Below, one piece after another: positions 11,515 to 23,323 of a stretch of 64,000 nt of DNA. The position numbers were made by a program, and so were the translations under genes. Location: positions 1,798,001 through 1,862,000 of the forward strand of contig NC_033566.1 of NCBI RefSeq assembly GCF_001680005.1, in the 5' to 3' direction. Origin of the DNA: Plasmodium coatneyi. Taxonomy: Eukaryota; Apicomplexa; Aconoidasida; Haemosporida; Plasmodiidae. The first letter of the stretch is position 1. The number at the start of each line of letters is the position of its first letter. The notes below the pieces were generated by a model, which saw only the letters and a program-made list of their open reading frames with translations, was not told the origin of the DNA and made no database searches.

Positions 11515-12670
11515 TTATTTTGTACCTAAACGTAGAGGCAAAAAAATAAATACCATAAAAGCAACAATAGCAAAAGCACTTTGCGTCCACGAAAGGGTTG
11601 AACCTATAGAGAGAACCACAAACACACCTATACAAAACAGAGCTAATACATATAAAATGGAAAGGGTCAATACGAGAGGTGATGACAAGAACGGTGACAG
11701 GAATGCTTCCCCTTTTCTTGTCCATAATCTTCTTTCTATAGCATACAACAATTTATTAAAAAATCCTCTAGGTCGACATCCCCTGGGTGGGAATACCATA
11801 GGTTGGAATTCCCTGGGTGGAAATTCCCTGGGTGAAAATTCCCTCGGTTGGAATTCCCCTATTCTTATTTCATTTTTTTGTGCTTTATTTCTTCTATATG
11901 GTGTTGTTGAATAATCATCATAATGATAATCATCACTTCGCTCCTCATAGAGGCTGTCCACAGAACTGTCCATAGAGGAACTGCTATCCATGGAGGAACT
12001 GCTATCCATGGAGGAATTGCTGTCCATGGAGCAAGTGCTGTCCAAAGAGCGGTCTATTGCACCGCAACGGCGACGGTTCTTCCAAAAGGGGTGATAGGAA
12101 GCACCAGAATTATCCATTTTGGGACGTCCATTTTTACCACTTCTTGCTGCATTGAGTCGGTGAAATAATTTTTTATCGTTCTGATCAAAGAAGCCGCCTA
12201 TTCCTTCCTTCTGTAAAGGGACGACTTCATCGTTGTTGTTGTTGTTTGATGTACCATCATCATCACGCAACTTGGATTTTAGTGATGTTTTTACACCTCC
12301 ACCAAAGGTGGACGCGCCAAAGGGGGTACTTTTTTCCTTCCTCTGTTCAGTTCCTGTCACACTGGCACCATACCGTGATGATGATGTGCTTATTGCATTC
12401 ACCTAAAAAAAGGAAGGGTAGGGCGAAGGAAGGTTGTGTTGGGTGGTAGGTGGGTTGTTAGGGATGGTGGAAATTTTTTTTTTTCTCCTTTTTCTTTCTT
12501 TTTATATTTTTAATAAGGAGCATAGGAGTTAATTATAATAATGCATGTGCGTCAAATTTTAACAAAATTAATAGTTATTATCTTACGTAGTTGGAATGTT
12601 GTGCCCACGAGGAGTAAAGTATGGCAAAGGTAAATATTGAACGGTTTGTTAAAGGTATGGGTATCATCAT
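11515..12670 (-). CDS. Two-exon secreted/exported two-TM protein with SMDSS and EFxPR repeats
   Basis: Exon 1 (12587-12670) encodes the leader MMIPIPLTNRSIFTFAILYS then SWAQHSNY. Exon 2 (11515-12402) starts VNAISTSSSRYG after a TTTTTAG acceptor in phase 0; the total is about 323 residues. The mature part holds a TGTEQRKEKST block shared with the gene at 6993, a poly-Asn run, and about five SMDSS/SMDSN units. Five EFxPR-like units (EFQPREFSPREFPPR) precede two TM segments (LVLTLSILYVLALFCIGVFV and AFAIVAFMVFIFLP). SSWAQ at the leader end is shared with the gene at 53191. Secreted membrane protein of unknown function; the repeats are likely disordered and variable in copy number. Confidence 0.83.
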
Positions 12671-13978
12671 TTTGCTGCTCTGTTTTTGTTTTCTTCTTTT
12701 TTTTCTCTTTAATGTGAAATGCTTATTGCTTTTTTGTGTGCGCATATGATTGAATGTTTAATTATAAGTGTGTGTTACATATATATATTTTAAAATAAAG
12801 AAATAATTTAACATTACAACGTACACAATAAAATATATAAAGAAGAATCATAATTAACAAAAAGTATATTTTAATTATATAATTATATTATTTCAAAAAA
12901 ATTAAGTTCATGTGGTTCGTATTTTTTTTTCTACAAAGAAAGAGAGAGAGAAGGGAAAAAAAAAAAAAAAAAAAAATAATAATGTGAGCACTTTTTTCTC
13001 TCATTATATGTGTCACACTTCCTAACGGTACAATAGGAGCTAATTATCTACATTTTTAAGATCAGCATTCTATGTATATGCGCTCAAAAAAAAATTTTTT
13101 TTTTTTCTGTTCTTTTTTTTGTGTATTGTATTTTTGTTGTTGTGTTGTTATTCTTTATATAAGTGTTCAGATACAACAGTGGTGAATATAAATCAGTTAA
13201 AAAAAAAAAAAAAAAAATTGAGTAGGATTTTTTGCATGTGTTAAGAATGATGGAAGGTTGTTAGGGGGTTGAATGTTCTTTTTCCCTTCCTTCCTTCAGG
13301 TGTTCAACGTTGCGTTGTGTTATGTTATGTGCATATGTTTGCATATTTGCGCTCAAAAAAAGAAATTTTTTTTTTCTGTTCTTTTTTTTGTGTATTGTAT
13401 TTTTGTTGTTGTGTTTTTGTTCTTCTTTATATAAGTGTTCAGATATAACAGTGGTGAATATAAAGCAGTTTGCAAAAAAAAAAAAAAAAAAATTGGGTCG
13501 GATTTTTTGCATTTGTTAAGAATGATAGAAGGAAATGGAATTGATTCTTTCTTTTAAGTATAGCGCGGCAAATTTAAAATTTCATAAACTGTACTCCTTT
13601 ATTAGTGTATTACTACATCTTCGTATTAATGTATTATTAGAGTGTGTGGTGTTAGTGTTGTTGTTAGTGTAGTGTAGTTGTAGTGTAGTGTACTGTAGTA
13701 GTTTAGTGTAGTAGTTTAGTGTAGTAGTAATGTAGTTGTAGTGTAGTATAGTGTTAGTGTAGTATAGTGTTAGTGTAGTATAGTGTTAGTGTAGTATAGT
13801 GTTAGTGTAGTATAGTGTTAGTGTAGTATAGTGTTAGTGTAGTATAGTGTTAGTGTAGTATAGTGTTAGTGTAGTATAGTAGTAGTGTACTGTAGTTTAG
13901 TGTAGTAGTAGTGTTAGTGTGGTGTGTTGTTAGTGTGGTATTATTGGGGATCATTTAATTTCCTAACAATGTGTTACA
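12671..13978. repeat. 5' flank, duplicated 180-bp block and 16-bp microsatellite
   Basis: The conserved exported-family upstream element is at about 12911-12950. A direct duplication follows: 13084-13256 and 13348-13537 both run from gcgctcaaaaaaa through cagtggtgaatataaa, a poly-A run and gatttttgcat. At 13741-13872 about eight or nine copies of tagtgtagtatagtgt form a clean tandem array inside a wider TAG-rich patch (13620-13940). That array sits just past the 3' end of the KIR at 13979. Confidence 0.85.
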
Positions 13979-15454
13979 TTACATACGCTGATAACGTATG
14001 TTATTTCTATTATTCCCGTTCCTTTTATTAGTATTTGTTCCTGCTCCTCTTGCACTTTTGGTAGATGGCATTGGTCGTGATAGTGATGATCCACCATTAT
14101 ATATGGTAGATGCATCCAATGTTGTTGAACCTCCTATTGTGGAAGCATCGGTGGTGTACAATATGGAAGTGTCGTCGTTGTCTGTTAAGGTGTCAAATTC
14201 ACGTAACACGGATCTTTTTTTTCTGCCACTGCCTCTTCCAAATTTGTTACCAAACCATGAAGGTAAAAGATTATACTAACATAGAAGGAATGGAAATGCG
14301 AAGAGAGGAAGAAATATGTATTATATACATAAACATATATATGCATATATGTATATACATATATATATTTTTTTTTAATCGTAGAGGAATGGTTGTTGTA
14401 ATTGTGGTGGTACTTACTTTGTAAAGGAAGAAAGCGACAGCTGCTGGTAATCCTAGTAGTGTTGCCACTGCGGAAGAGACGATTGGGCCTGCGCCCACTG
14501 CAAGTCCCCCCTTCCCTTCTTCCATAGAGGAATCGTGGTTATCTTTAACCACCACAGGTTCAAGTGTAGCTGCAGGATCAGATACTTGTGTACACTGCAG
14601 TTCCTGTAGCTTCTCTGTGCTACAGTAATTTCCACTTTCCACCGCCTTCGCTGCATTAAACGGGCCACAATATCGATCATTATAGCCTGTCGTAGGACAA
14701 TGTGCTCCCATAACAGTGCACGCTGTATGAATGGCCTGTAGATGCTGGTTATATTGCTCAGTACAAGACTTTTTAGCGGGTGTATTTAGTTGCTTCATTA
14801 ATTCCTCATAGTCCTGTTTGTAGTCGAAATGTATTTTTACTTGGGGGAAAAATCCTTCGTCACTAATATTAGCGTATATAAGGGCACACCCCTTCTTCCC
14901 TTCGATGGAAACTTCTTTCAATTTCTCATAGATGGTTTTCATAGTGTTCAAAGGGGATGGAATATGCAATTTGTTCTTTAATAGATCCCATAACCAATAA
15001 TAAAAATATAGACAGAGGCCACTAGAGGATTGACTCTCATTTGTCACCTTTGAGGATGCATAACAATATGCACCTAATATCTTCTTTGCATAATCTTTAG
15101 CATTTCCACCGTTTTCTGGCAATATACCCTTTATTCCATCCATCACATCTCCAGACCCCGCACAGAATGTGCCAATGTAACTCTGTTCTGTGTTAAATTC
15201 ACGATATGTTGTTCTTGAAGGTAACCTATTTAAATCATTCTCCTATAAATGTAATTGACATGGGGAAGTAGAATTTATATAAATAGATATTTGTATGTGT
15301 ATTTCCTTACATTTTTCATTACTATTATATTATAGATATATATATAGCATTCCATGATGCACACACACATATTATTGGAATTATTCATTTACAAAGGATG
15401 AGGTGTTTTTTTTTTTTTTACCGTCAGATCTGCCTGTGCAGGTTTTGGTGACAT
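13979..15454 (-). CDS. KIR variant antigen, three exons
   Basis: Exon 1 (15422-15454) encodes MSPKPAQADLT. Exon 2 (14418-15242) opens ENDLNRLPSRTTYREF, then a Cys-rich ectodomain with AYCYAS and CLYFYYWLWDLL, and ends in TM sequence LLGLPAAVAFFLYK. Exon 3 (13979-14275) is a basic, Ser/Thr-rich tail starting YNLLPSWFGNKFGRGSGRKK and ending NIRYQRM. The total is about 384 residues. Phases are 0/0 and the donors are canonical GT. The ectodomain has the Cys pattern expected of PIR proteins, and LPSR follows the leader as in sibling genes. There is no stalk insertion. The order Cys-rich domain, TM, basic tail implies the tail faces the red-cell or parasite-vacuole cytoplasm. Confidence 0.9.
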
Positions 15455-16510
15455 GGTTTAATTGTGTACATATTTTTCTATGTGTGTGTGGATGTATATG
15501 GTGGAATTTATGCCTAGAGGTATGTTTTTTTTTTTTGCTTTTCCTTCCTTTCTTTTTGTTTTTCTTCTTCTTTATTTGTGTTCAAAAATGTTGTTTGCTT
15601 TCTTCCATTTCTTTGAGTGCTCATAAACGAACATCACCATTTCTCATGTTCTTCCTTCCAATTAGTATACACATTCCTTCTAATTTCTCGAATAAATATA
15701 ACAACACACTATATTTATGTATGTGTCAAAATCATTATGAAAAATTATTTCACTTAACCAAAAAAAGTACGAACAAAGTGTAGTGTACTAAAAATATATA
15801 CGACGAAAAAAAAAAATATTCAAAAAATTTTATCACTCCGCCATACATTATTTCCTAATATATTCTATTATATTATATGATAGGTAATAGTTCGAAGCAT
15901 TATATCACTATCCATACCACTTAATTGTTATGTATACATAGAAGGGAGCTCAATTCTCTTAGGGGAAGCCGAAAATTTTTAGTATGTATTCTATTCAATT
16001 TATGTTTTATTGTTATTATTTTTAAAGGGGTTTCATGGAATTGCTAACATATGTACCACATAAATACGCAGTACTCCCTTCTCTATATATACATTCATTA
16101 AAATTTAATGCAGGGGGGCATGATTTTATAAAAGGAATTAAAATAGGATGTAGCACGGAGAACTGTATAAATTGAATAAGAGAGAAGAAAAATATATGGA
16201 CCTCCATAATAATATTTGTTGTTAAAATTTTCTTCCCTTCTATTTATTATTGCCCAGTAATAACCCTGCCTTTCCCTTCTTATTCCTTCTCTTCTTAATG
16301 AGTACACCTTAAAGGATTCACTTATACCGAAGGCGCACATTGTAGTATTTGAGCTCCCTCTAACACTCCTACACTTAAGTGTGCACATTGTACTTTTTTA
16401 TATATTAATGTACTTTTTTCATTTTTCTCTTTAAAGAATATAGGAATTGGAAAAAAAAAAAAAAAAAAAAAAGAAGGAAGGACGTGTATGGGGGGGTGGG
16501 AACATCATAT
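15455..16510. promoter_or_regulatory. 5' flank of the KIR at 13979
   Basis: AT-rich, with poly-T runs near 15521 and poly-A near 16450. Around 16010-16090 it carries the recurring KIR upstream block (tttaaaggggtttc, gctaacatatgtaccacataa, then C/T-rich sequence). No coding region is supported. Confidence 0.5.
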
Positions 16511-18204
16511 TTATTGGTCCATGCGACCATAACCTACATTCTTTCTGCTTTGTTCGTTCATATTATTTCTTCTTCCTCTTTTTTGAGGTGATCGTGGTGG
16601 TGATCTACCAATATATATGGTAGAAACATCAGTAGAATCGAATGTAGAGTCTGCTGTTGTGAAAGTGTCTGTTGTTGTTGTGGACATGTCTTCTGTTAGA
16701 GTGTCGAGGTCCCTTCGGGCGGATCTTCTTTTACTTCTATTTCTATTGTTATTTCTGCTGCTACCTCCTCCTCCAGAAGAATGCTTACTAAACCACGAAG
16801 GTAAAAGGTCATACTAAAAAATAAAAGGAGTGGAAAGATAAAAAGGATGAACATGTATACATATGTACATGTATATACTTATATATATATGGACATATGC
16901 ATATATGTATATATATATAGGTATATATATATATATAGATATATATATATAGCTCCATTATAATTGTTGTAATTATGTTAATTATACTTACCTTATATGA
17001 AAGGAATGCCATTGTTGGTAATCCGACCACTCCAAATATGGAGAAAACAGAGGCTACTGCTGTATTCCCAGAAGAGGCCGTATTGGCGAAAATTGTTGGA
17101 CTCCATACAAAATTAGGGTCACATCCAAATTTGACGTCCTTATATATTTGAATACCCTTATCAGATGTTCCCTCTAAGGTGCACTCATTGCCCTTTAGAC
17201 CCGATGTAGGAGTTTTTATACATTCCGTATTAGATTCAACTTTGAAATCCTTCTTTTGAGTACATTCCCCATATACTTTCTTAAATTCATTACAATATAG
17301 ATCATTATTTTTGCCCTGACAGTCCTTTTGCACCTCCTTATAAGCTTTAACAGCTCCATCTAAGTGTTCGTAATACCCTTTATCACAGGTGTTGTCATGA
17401 GATTCCAGTTTTTCCTTTATTCCTTTATAATCGAAGGAGAAGTCAAATACGGTTTTTCTATTAGTGAACATTGTCTGGGTGATGTTAGTATGGTCAGTGT
17501 CCATAATTGTACAATTATTCGGAACAGGAAATGCACTTAGTGCTGCGTATATGCATTGCATGGTACCTAAGAATTTAGTACTATTTGTATTACCTATTTT
17601 AGTCCATACAAGTTCACCTAACCAATAATATAAAAAATGACAAAGGGATTTATTGAACCGTTCCTCTAATTCGGCCGACCCATCGTCCGATTGGCCTGGT
17701 CCGTTGTGTCCAGGTACAGGTGGAGGGGGCGGAAGCTCCGCCTCCATCCGTAATGCCCCATTTGTTTGTGCTTGTGATTCGTCCCATTTCTTGTAAGAGA
17801 CATAACAGAGGGCATCTACAATTTTGTCGATTATATCTTTAATTTCATTGCACAAATTTAATTTGGACTCTGCACTCTCTTTTAGAGTTCCTTCCATATC
17901 AAAACTTTTACAGTTGGAGCTAGCTGTTGTGGAGACACTCCTCCCATCGGCGGTATTCCCATCGACGTTATTATAGAAACGGATCTTCGAGTACAACATA
18001 CCTAAAGTTGCTTCCTATAAAGGTGATCGGCAACATGTACATATTTATGTTCTCACCTGTGCATTTTATTATCTTCACTTCTATTTTTATTACAATGTAA
18101 GCAAATTTATTATTTACTTTATATTTATGTAATCACTTTATATAGAAAAGGAAATGTACCCCTAATACTTGCGGTCCATCATCTTCCTGTAATTCTCCAA
18201 CCAT
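16511..18204 (-). CDS. KIR variant antigen with proline-rich ectodomain insert
   Basis: Exon 1 (18169-18204) encodes MVGELQEDDGPQ. Exon 2 (16992-18014) encodes the ectodomain and TM (VFSIFGVVGLPTMAFLSYK). Exon 3 (16511-16813) encodes a tail starting YDLLPSWFSKHSSGGGGSS and ending YGRMDQ. The total is about 453 residues, the largest single-domain KIR here. Just before CHFLYYWLGEL, where other KIRs have a short Cys-containing loop, there is an insert of about 35 residues with AELPPPPPVPGHNGPGQSDD. Additional Cys residues follow the ectodomain. The 5' LPS motif is weak (LYSKIRFYNN). The frame is intact and splice phases agree. Confidence 0.9.
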
Positions 18205-19690
18205 TGTATATGTACAAATCTGTGTATATATAATAAATTTATATTATAAAATGTGCTTATTTCAACACACATATATATGTATTAAGTCTTTGCATATATA
18301 CATGTACATAATTAGAATGTGGATGTACACATAAAATTTTTTGCATAGAAAATTTTTTACTTTCTTCTTTCTTCCATATTAATAATGTACATATATTGCA
18401 TAATTCTTTAGGGGGGACGATAACAAATTATACACGTGTACGAAGTTATTACGCAGAATTGAAGAGTGTAGAAATAGAAACAAATGTGCTACAATAACAA
18501 AAAAATAGAACGTGAAGGGGAAATGAATGTATGATTTAAACTTTTTCTCATATCGTTGCTTTCTCCCTTTATTCACTTATTCTATTATCGTTGGATTATG
18601 CTTAGTGGCTCCCCTACCCCCTGCTTGAGTATTATATTATTATATTATTTACCTTATTCAATTATTGTACCAATAGGGGTAAACAATTTCTTCCCTCTCA
18701 GATAAAAATTTCTGCTTATGTTACTTAATTCATGTTTGATTGTTATTATTTTAAAAGGATGTGGTGGTTGTTGTCCATTAGAAAAATATTGTTAACATGT
18801 ACCATATAATTAATGTGCAAAATATACTTCCCCCCCTTTTTTTTTTTTTTCATTTATAAGTGTTCCGTAGCATTTCCTTTGGTATTCCTCCTTAACTTTT
18901 TAACGAATATATTATAAATAGTTCACTTACACACAGTTTCCCATATATGAAAACTGAACTATACACCTTTTCCCTTCTTTCCCTTCATCCAATACGGATT
19001 ATATTTTCTACATTTTAGATATGAATGTTCCTTCATTTCTATTCATGTATTTTTTTTTTTAATTTTATTATTTCTTCCCTTTTGGCATTGCACTAAAGTG
19101 TTTACATTGTTCATGTGTGTATAATCAATATATATAAGTTCAGAAAAAAAGAAATATGAACCAAAAAAAAAAAAAAAAGAAAAAATGTTTTTTTCTCTTT
19201 CCTTTTACTTCACTTTATTTTGATTTGAACCTGTTGGGTCATCTTCTTTTTTATGGAAAATCGGAAATATTCCTTTTTCTCTTTTTTTTTTTTTTTTTTT
19301 TTCCTTTACAAGTTTTTATCTGTATAATTTTCTTTTTTCCTTTCTATACTTTCCTTCAAATATTTTTCTGAGAAGAGGGATAGCATCTCTTTCCTTTTTT
19401 CCTTTTTTTTTCTTTAAAGGATATAGGAAGAAGGAAGGCAAAAAGGAAAAAAGGAAAAAAGGAAAAAACAAGTAAAAAGAAGGAAAGGGAAAAAAGAGAA
19501 AAAAGAAAAAAAAAAAAAGAAGAAAGAAGAAAAAGAAAAAAAAGAAAAAAGAAAAAAGAAAGAAAATAAAAGGAGGAAAAGAAAGAAAGGTCATTGTGCT
19601 CTTATATTGTATGAACTGTATGATTCTACATATCTCTCTGTTGGAGTATTTATTCATTCTACATTACATTCCAATCAATTTGTGTTGTTG
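18205..19690. promoter_or_regulatory. KIR 5' flank followed by polypurine/polypyrimidine sequence
   Basis: 18740-18850 holds the recurring KIR upstream block (gttaacatgtaccatataattaatgtgc then C/T-rich). 19270-19330 is nearly pure pyrimidine and 19420-19590 nearly pure purine on the plus strand, a mirror-like composition. The homopolymer-rich open frames here are composition artefacts. Confidence 0.55.
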
Positions 19691-21175
19691 TTACATGTTT
19701 TGATAATGTACATTCCTCTTCTGCCGCGTACTACTTCTTGCTCCTGGTGATGGTCGTGATCTACCATTATATATGGTAGAATTATCTTCTGTTGTTGTAG
19801 ACAAGTCTGTTGAATAAAGTGTGGAAGAGTCGTCTTCTGTGAGTGTACCAAAGTTAGAGTTGGTTGAGCTTTTTTTTTTTCTGCTCCTGGAAGACTTCCC
19901 TACCCAAGAAGATAGAGGCGTATACTGAAAAGTGGAAGGTTGTTAGGGTCGTGGTAGGTGAGAGGAAGGAGGAGCATGTATTACATATATGGAACAGTTT
20001 TACTCTCTTTATATATGTTCGTTTCACATTTAAGTAAATATGAATAAAATGTTATTATTATTCATTTTTGCTAATATAATTGTGATTACTTTGTATAGGA
20101 AGAAAGTGACAGCTGCTGGTAGGCTTATTCCGGTCACTGCAGAAGATACGATTGGAACGACGGTGTTGGTGCTGTTCCCAGCAGCAGCAGCACCACTCTT
20201 CAGCTGCGATGGTGGTGAATGATGTGAGGACGTTTCTTTGTGCCCAAATGATGATGCAGCAACTACTGAAAACAGTTGTTTCAAACAACTATCCAGATTT
20301 GCTTCGTCCCCTTCGTTGTCGGATGCAGGGTCCTCCCTCATAGCTTTAGACTGCAATTCTGAAGGTTTTGGAATTTTACCATCATTATCCTCGAACATTT
20401 CCTTAAATCTTTTACAGAAGTCATCATTATTATTTCGGTTTCCTGTACCACAGTTTGCTTGTACTTGTCTATAAGCTGTAGTAGCTGCATCCAAATAGGA
20501 TTTATATACCTGTGTACAGTACTCTTTAAAACTTTTTAAATCCTTCCATATTGTTCGGTAATCGTAATAATAGTCAAATATTATTTTTCTTTTACTGAAT
20601 ATGTCCCTGCTAACGGTATTGTGCATATCGTTGTAAGTGCAATGAGCGCCCTGTTCGTTCAATTTATTGTAAATTTCCCTCATAGTATCCTTAAATGAAG
20701 AACTTGATCCCCATTTATTACACAATATATCCCCAAGCCAAAAGTAGAAATAATCACACGTTTTGTCACATTGCGTTTCCCCCTTTGTACTCACTGTAGA
20801 CACAAGACACCAAGCGCTCGTAATTCTTTGTGCATAATTTCTGTCTCCATCTATCCAGAAGTCTCTTATTTTATCCTTCAAAATACTACTTATCTGTTGT
20901 GCTTTGGAATCACTATTTGCACATTTATGTCCGTCATTATTAAAATATGTATATATTTGTTTGGAAGGTAAATCTTCCAATTTGCACTGTCCCTACAAAT
21001 GTGGAATGGTTGGCCAAAAAAAGAGGCGGGATGGAATGGGTGGAATATGTATAAATGTATGTGCATTTCTTCTAAATTTATTGCGTATTATGCACATAGA
21101 GAATATTATATGTGTATACATCTATATTATGGAAAATAAATAAATGAATGCGGGGGTTATTACTTTTGTCACCAT
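19691..21175 (-). CDS. KIR variant antigen, three exons
   Basis: Exon 1 (21164-21175) encodes MVTK. Exon 2 (20090-20992) begins GQCKLEDLPSKQIYTYF and has a Cys-rich ectodomain with CDYFYFWLGDIL. Its C-terminal part reads SKAMREDPASDNE, then a Cys and SVVAASS. A short Ala/Ser stalk and TM (AVTGISLPAAVTFFLYK) follow. Exon 3 (19691-19924) is the tail, YTPLSSWVGKSSRSRKKK to NVHYQNM. The total is about 382 residues. The KIR at 47554 is its closest relative in the window: the same LPSKQIY start, CNFFYFWL and SKAMREDP block. The 165-base TM-tail intron contains a short G-rich plus-strand repeat (C-rich on the coding strand). Confidence 0.91.
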
Positions 21176-22159
21176 GGTTCCGCTCATTGTACATATGTGT
21201 GGACATATTTTTCTGCATATATATCGTAAATTTATTTCTAAAATTTGTTCTTCCTATGTGTGTTTATACAGAACAAAAATATATGAGAACTTTGCTTCCT
21301 TCATAATTGCGGTACTACAATTTTTTTTCCTTTTTTTTTTTTATTAATACATATTCCTAATTTTTTAGGTATAGATAACATATTATGTGCACACATGCAT
21401 CAAGATCATTATATGTATATATATAATTAAAATCAAAAAGTACGAATAAATGTACTGGTATAACAAAATAAGAGCATATGGGTCAAATTCGTCGAGCATT
21501 CCTTATGTATTTATTGTACCTTTGCAAGGTTCTGCGTAATTATTTAGAATAGTGCATTACATTATTATTCATTTCTCCTATGTATTATGCATATAGAAGA
21601 ATGTACCTTCTCATTATAGAAATTTCTGCTAACCCTTTTAATTTCTGTTCACTTGTCATTTAAAAGTGCTACTTAAAAATTGACTATATATAGCACATTC
21701 CATATATGACATATTCCCACTTTTTGCACAATGTGCGCATACTTATTCATCAATATTTAATGAAGAAGAATATAAATTCATAAATTAGGGTGAGAATATA
21801 TATAGAACATTTGGGGAAGTTGTATGAAATATATATATAAAAGAAATAGGAAGAAAAAAGAATTTTATCTATGCGCCCATACCCCTTTATAGAGTAGCAC
21901 TTCCCCCACCCCAATATGACCTTTTTTTTCCCTATCTTCCTCTTTTTTTTATAATTGTTTTCAATAGCAATAATAATAATTCCTTATTCCTTCTCACATT
22001 TTTTTTTAAATTTTCCTTTTTTTCATGAGTACATTATGAATAATTCATTCACATACCCCCCAAAAAAAAAAAAAAAATGTGCACATATTGTATTATGTAT
22101 ACCATTTTGAGATACCCATTTATAGAGTTATTCACCTCTCTATAGGGATGTTGTGTTCA
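21176..22159. promoter_or_regulatory. AT-rich 5' flank of the KIR at 19691
   Basis: Noncoding AT-rich DNA with poly-T/poly-A tracts and small (TA)n runs. It shares the general KIR upstream layout (C/T-rich patch, a Plasmodium-style gtacattatgaataattcattc near 22027-22048). No gene is seen. Confidence 0.45.
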
Positions 22160-23323
22160 TCATCTGGTGGATGATGAAGTGCTGTATGGGATGGAATATT
22201 CGGACGAATTAGTTGAATCATATTCCGTTGTTGAGGTGTAGTCGTCGTCATCATCAAACTTATTAAACTCTCTCCTAATGGCAGATCTTTTCCTTCTGCT
22301 TCCTCCAGAAGAGGAGTTATTCCCCTTAAGGAAGAAGAGGAAGGGGTGTGATTTATACTTGTAAAAAAAGTATGCTAAGGCAGGTAATCCTACTGCAGCA
22401 AGTCCACCAGACACAGCAGCAGGAACCACACCACTTCCACCATCTTCGGAACCTATAGTGCCAGGACCGGAGGAACCAGGTTTCCAGGTTCCAGTACTAC
22501 CGGGTCCAGAGGAACCTGGAGACTGGTCATCCACTTTTGTGCATGTCAAATTCAGCTTCCCCTTATTCTGGTAACCCCCATATTCCGTGGTGAATGGTTT
22601 ATACCATTCTCTCATAGTTAGGTCCTCACATTCGCTCTTTAATATTTCATAGGCTTCCTCTATATCTTCCAGATGTTTCCGATATCCTGGAGTACACATC
22701 TTCGTTTCCCCTCCTCCTTGAAGTTGTTTCCTTAGTGTATCTTCGTCCTTCTTAAAATCGAACACTTTCTTCAATGCTTGGAATACTTTTGTATTAGGAT
22801 AGGAGTATATGAACTCACACCCATGTTGCGCTTTTCCCTTCTTCATTTCATTATAACATTTAGTCATGGTAACTTGAAATTTAAAATCCTCCAATTTTTC
22901 AGATAACATTTCCCCTATCCAATAATAAGTGGCTTTACACCATTTTCCACCTTCATCTTCATCACGACTCATTCCATACATGTAACAGAATACTCTCATA
23001 ATCTTATTTACAGTAGTTTCATCTATCCCGACCCCCTTTATTCTGTCTTTAAAGTCCCCATTGCAACTTACATTATTTTTACTATTGGCCTTTTGAACCA
23101 ATTCATTATACATTTGCACTGAAGGTAAACTTTTCAAAAGTTTTTCCTATGAATGTAAATAGCGAAGAATATGTATGTTTATATATACCCACCATACAAC
23201 TTACAGTATTCTATATAAAATGCTGTATGTTTAGTATACAATTATTCACATTGAATAATAGAAGAAAGGAAGGGGGGAGTTGGGGTGTTAACGAACCGTT
23301 AATATTTCATCGTCTGGTGCCAT
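22160..23323 (-). CDS. KIR with fused tail exon and fibrinogen-like stalk
   Basis: Exon 1 (23297-23323) is inferred as MAPDDEILT before a GTTCGT donor. Exon 2 (22160-23146) runs without interruption through ectodomain, stalk, TM and tail, giving about 337 residues. The ectodomain has FCYMYGM and CKATYYWIGEML. The stalk at 22451-22522 reads SPGSSGPGSTGTW then KPGSSGPGTIG. The TM (AVSGGLAAVGLPALAYFFYK) leads into YKSHPFLFFLKG and a tail ending EYSIPYSTSSSTR. The TM and tail closely match the KIR at 55300. Lack of a TM-tail intron marks it as a different architecture from the three-exon KIRs. The leader is the least certain part, but the gene at 26795 has a similar LT|GTT leader end. Confidence 0.87.
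22451..22522 (-). other. Fibrinogen-alpha-like 13-residue repeats in KIR stalk
   Basis: Two units, SPGSSGPGSTGTW and KPGSSGPGTIG, lie between the last ectodomain Cys and the TM. From memory, TWKPGSSGPGSTG occurs in the human fibrinogen alpha connector repeats. The KIR at 8087 carries longer arrays of the same unit. Confidence 0.7.

Noticed and set aside
11027..11914. 295-codon plus-strand frame
   Set aside because: Its second half is antisense to the supported exported gene at 11515, and its first half reads flank and repeat; no domain or splice context.
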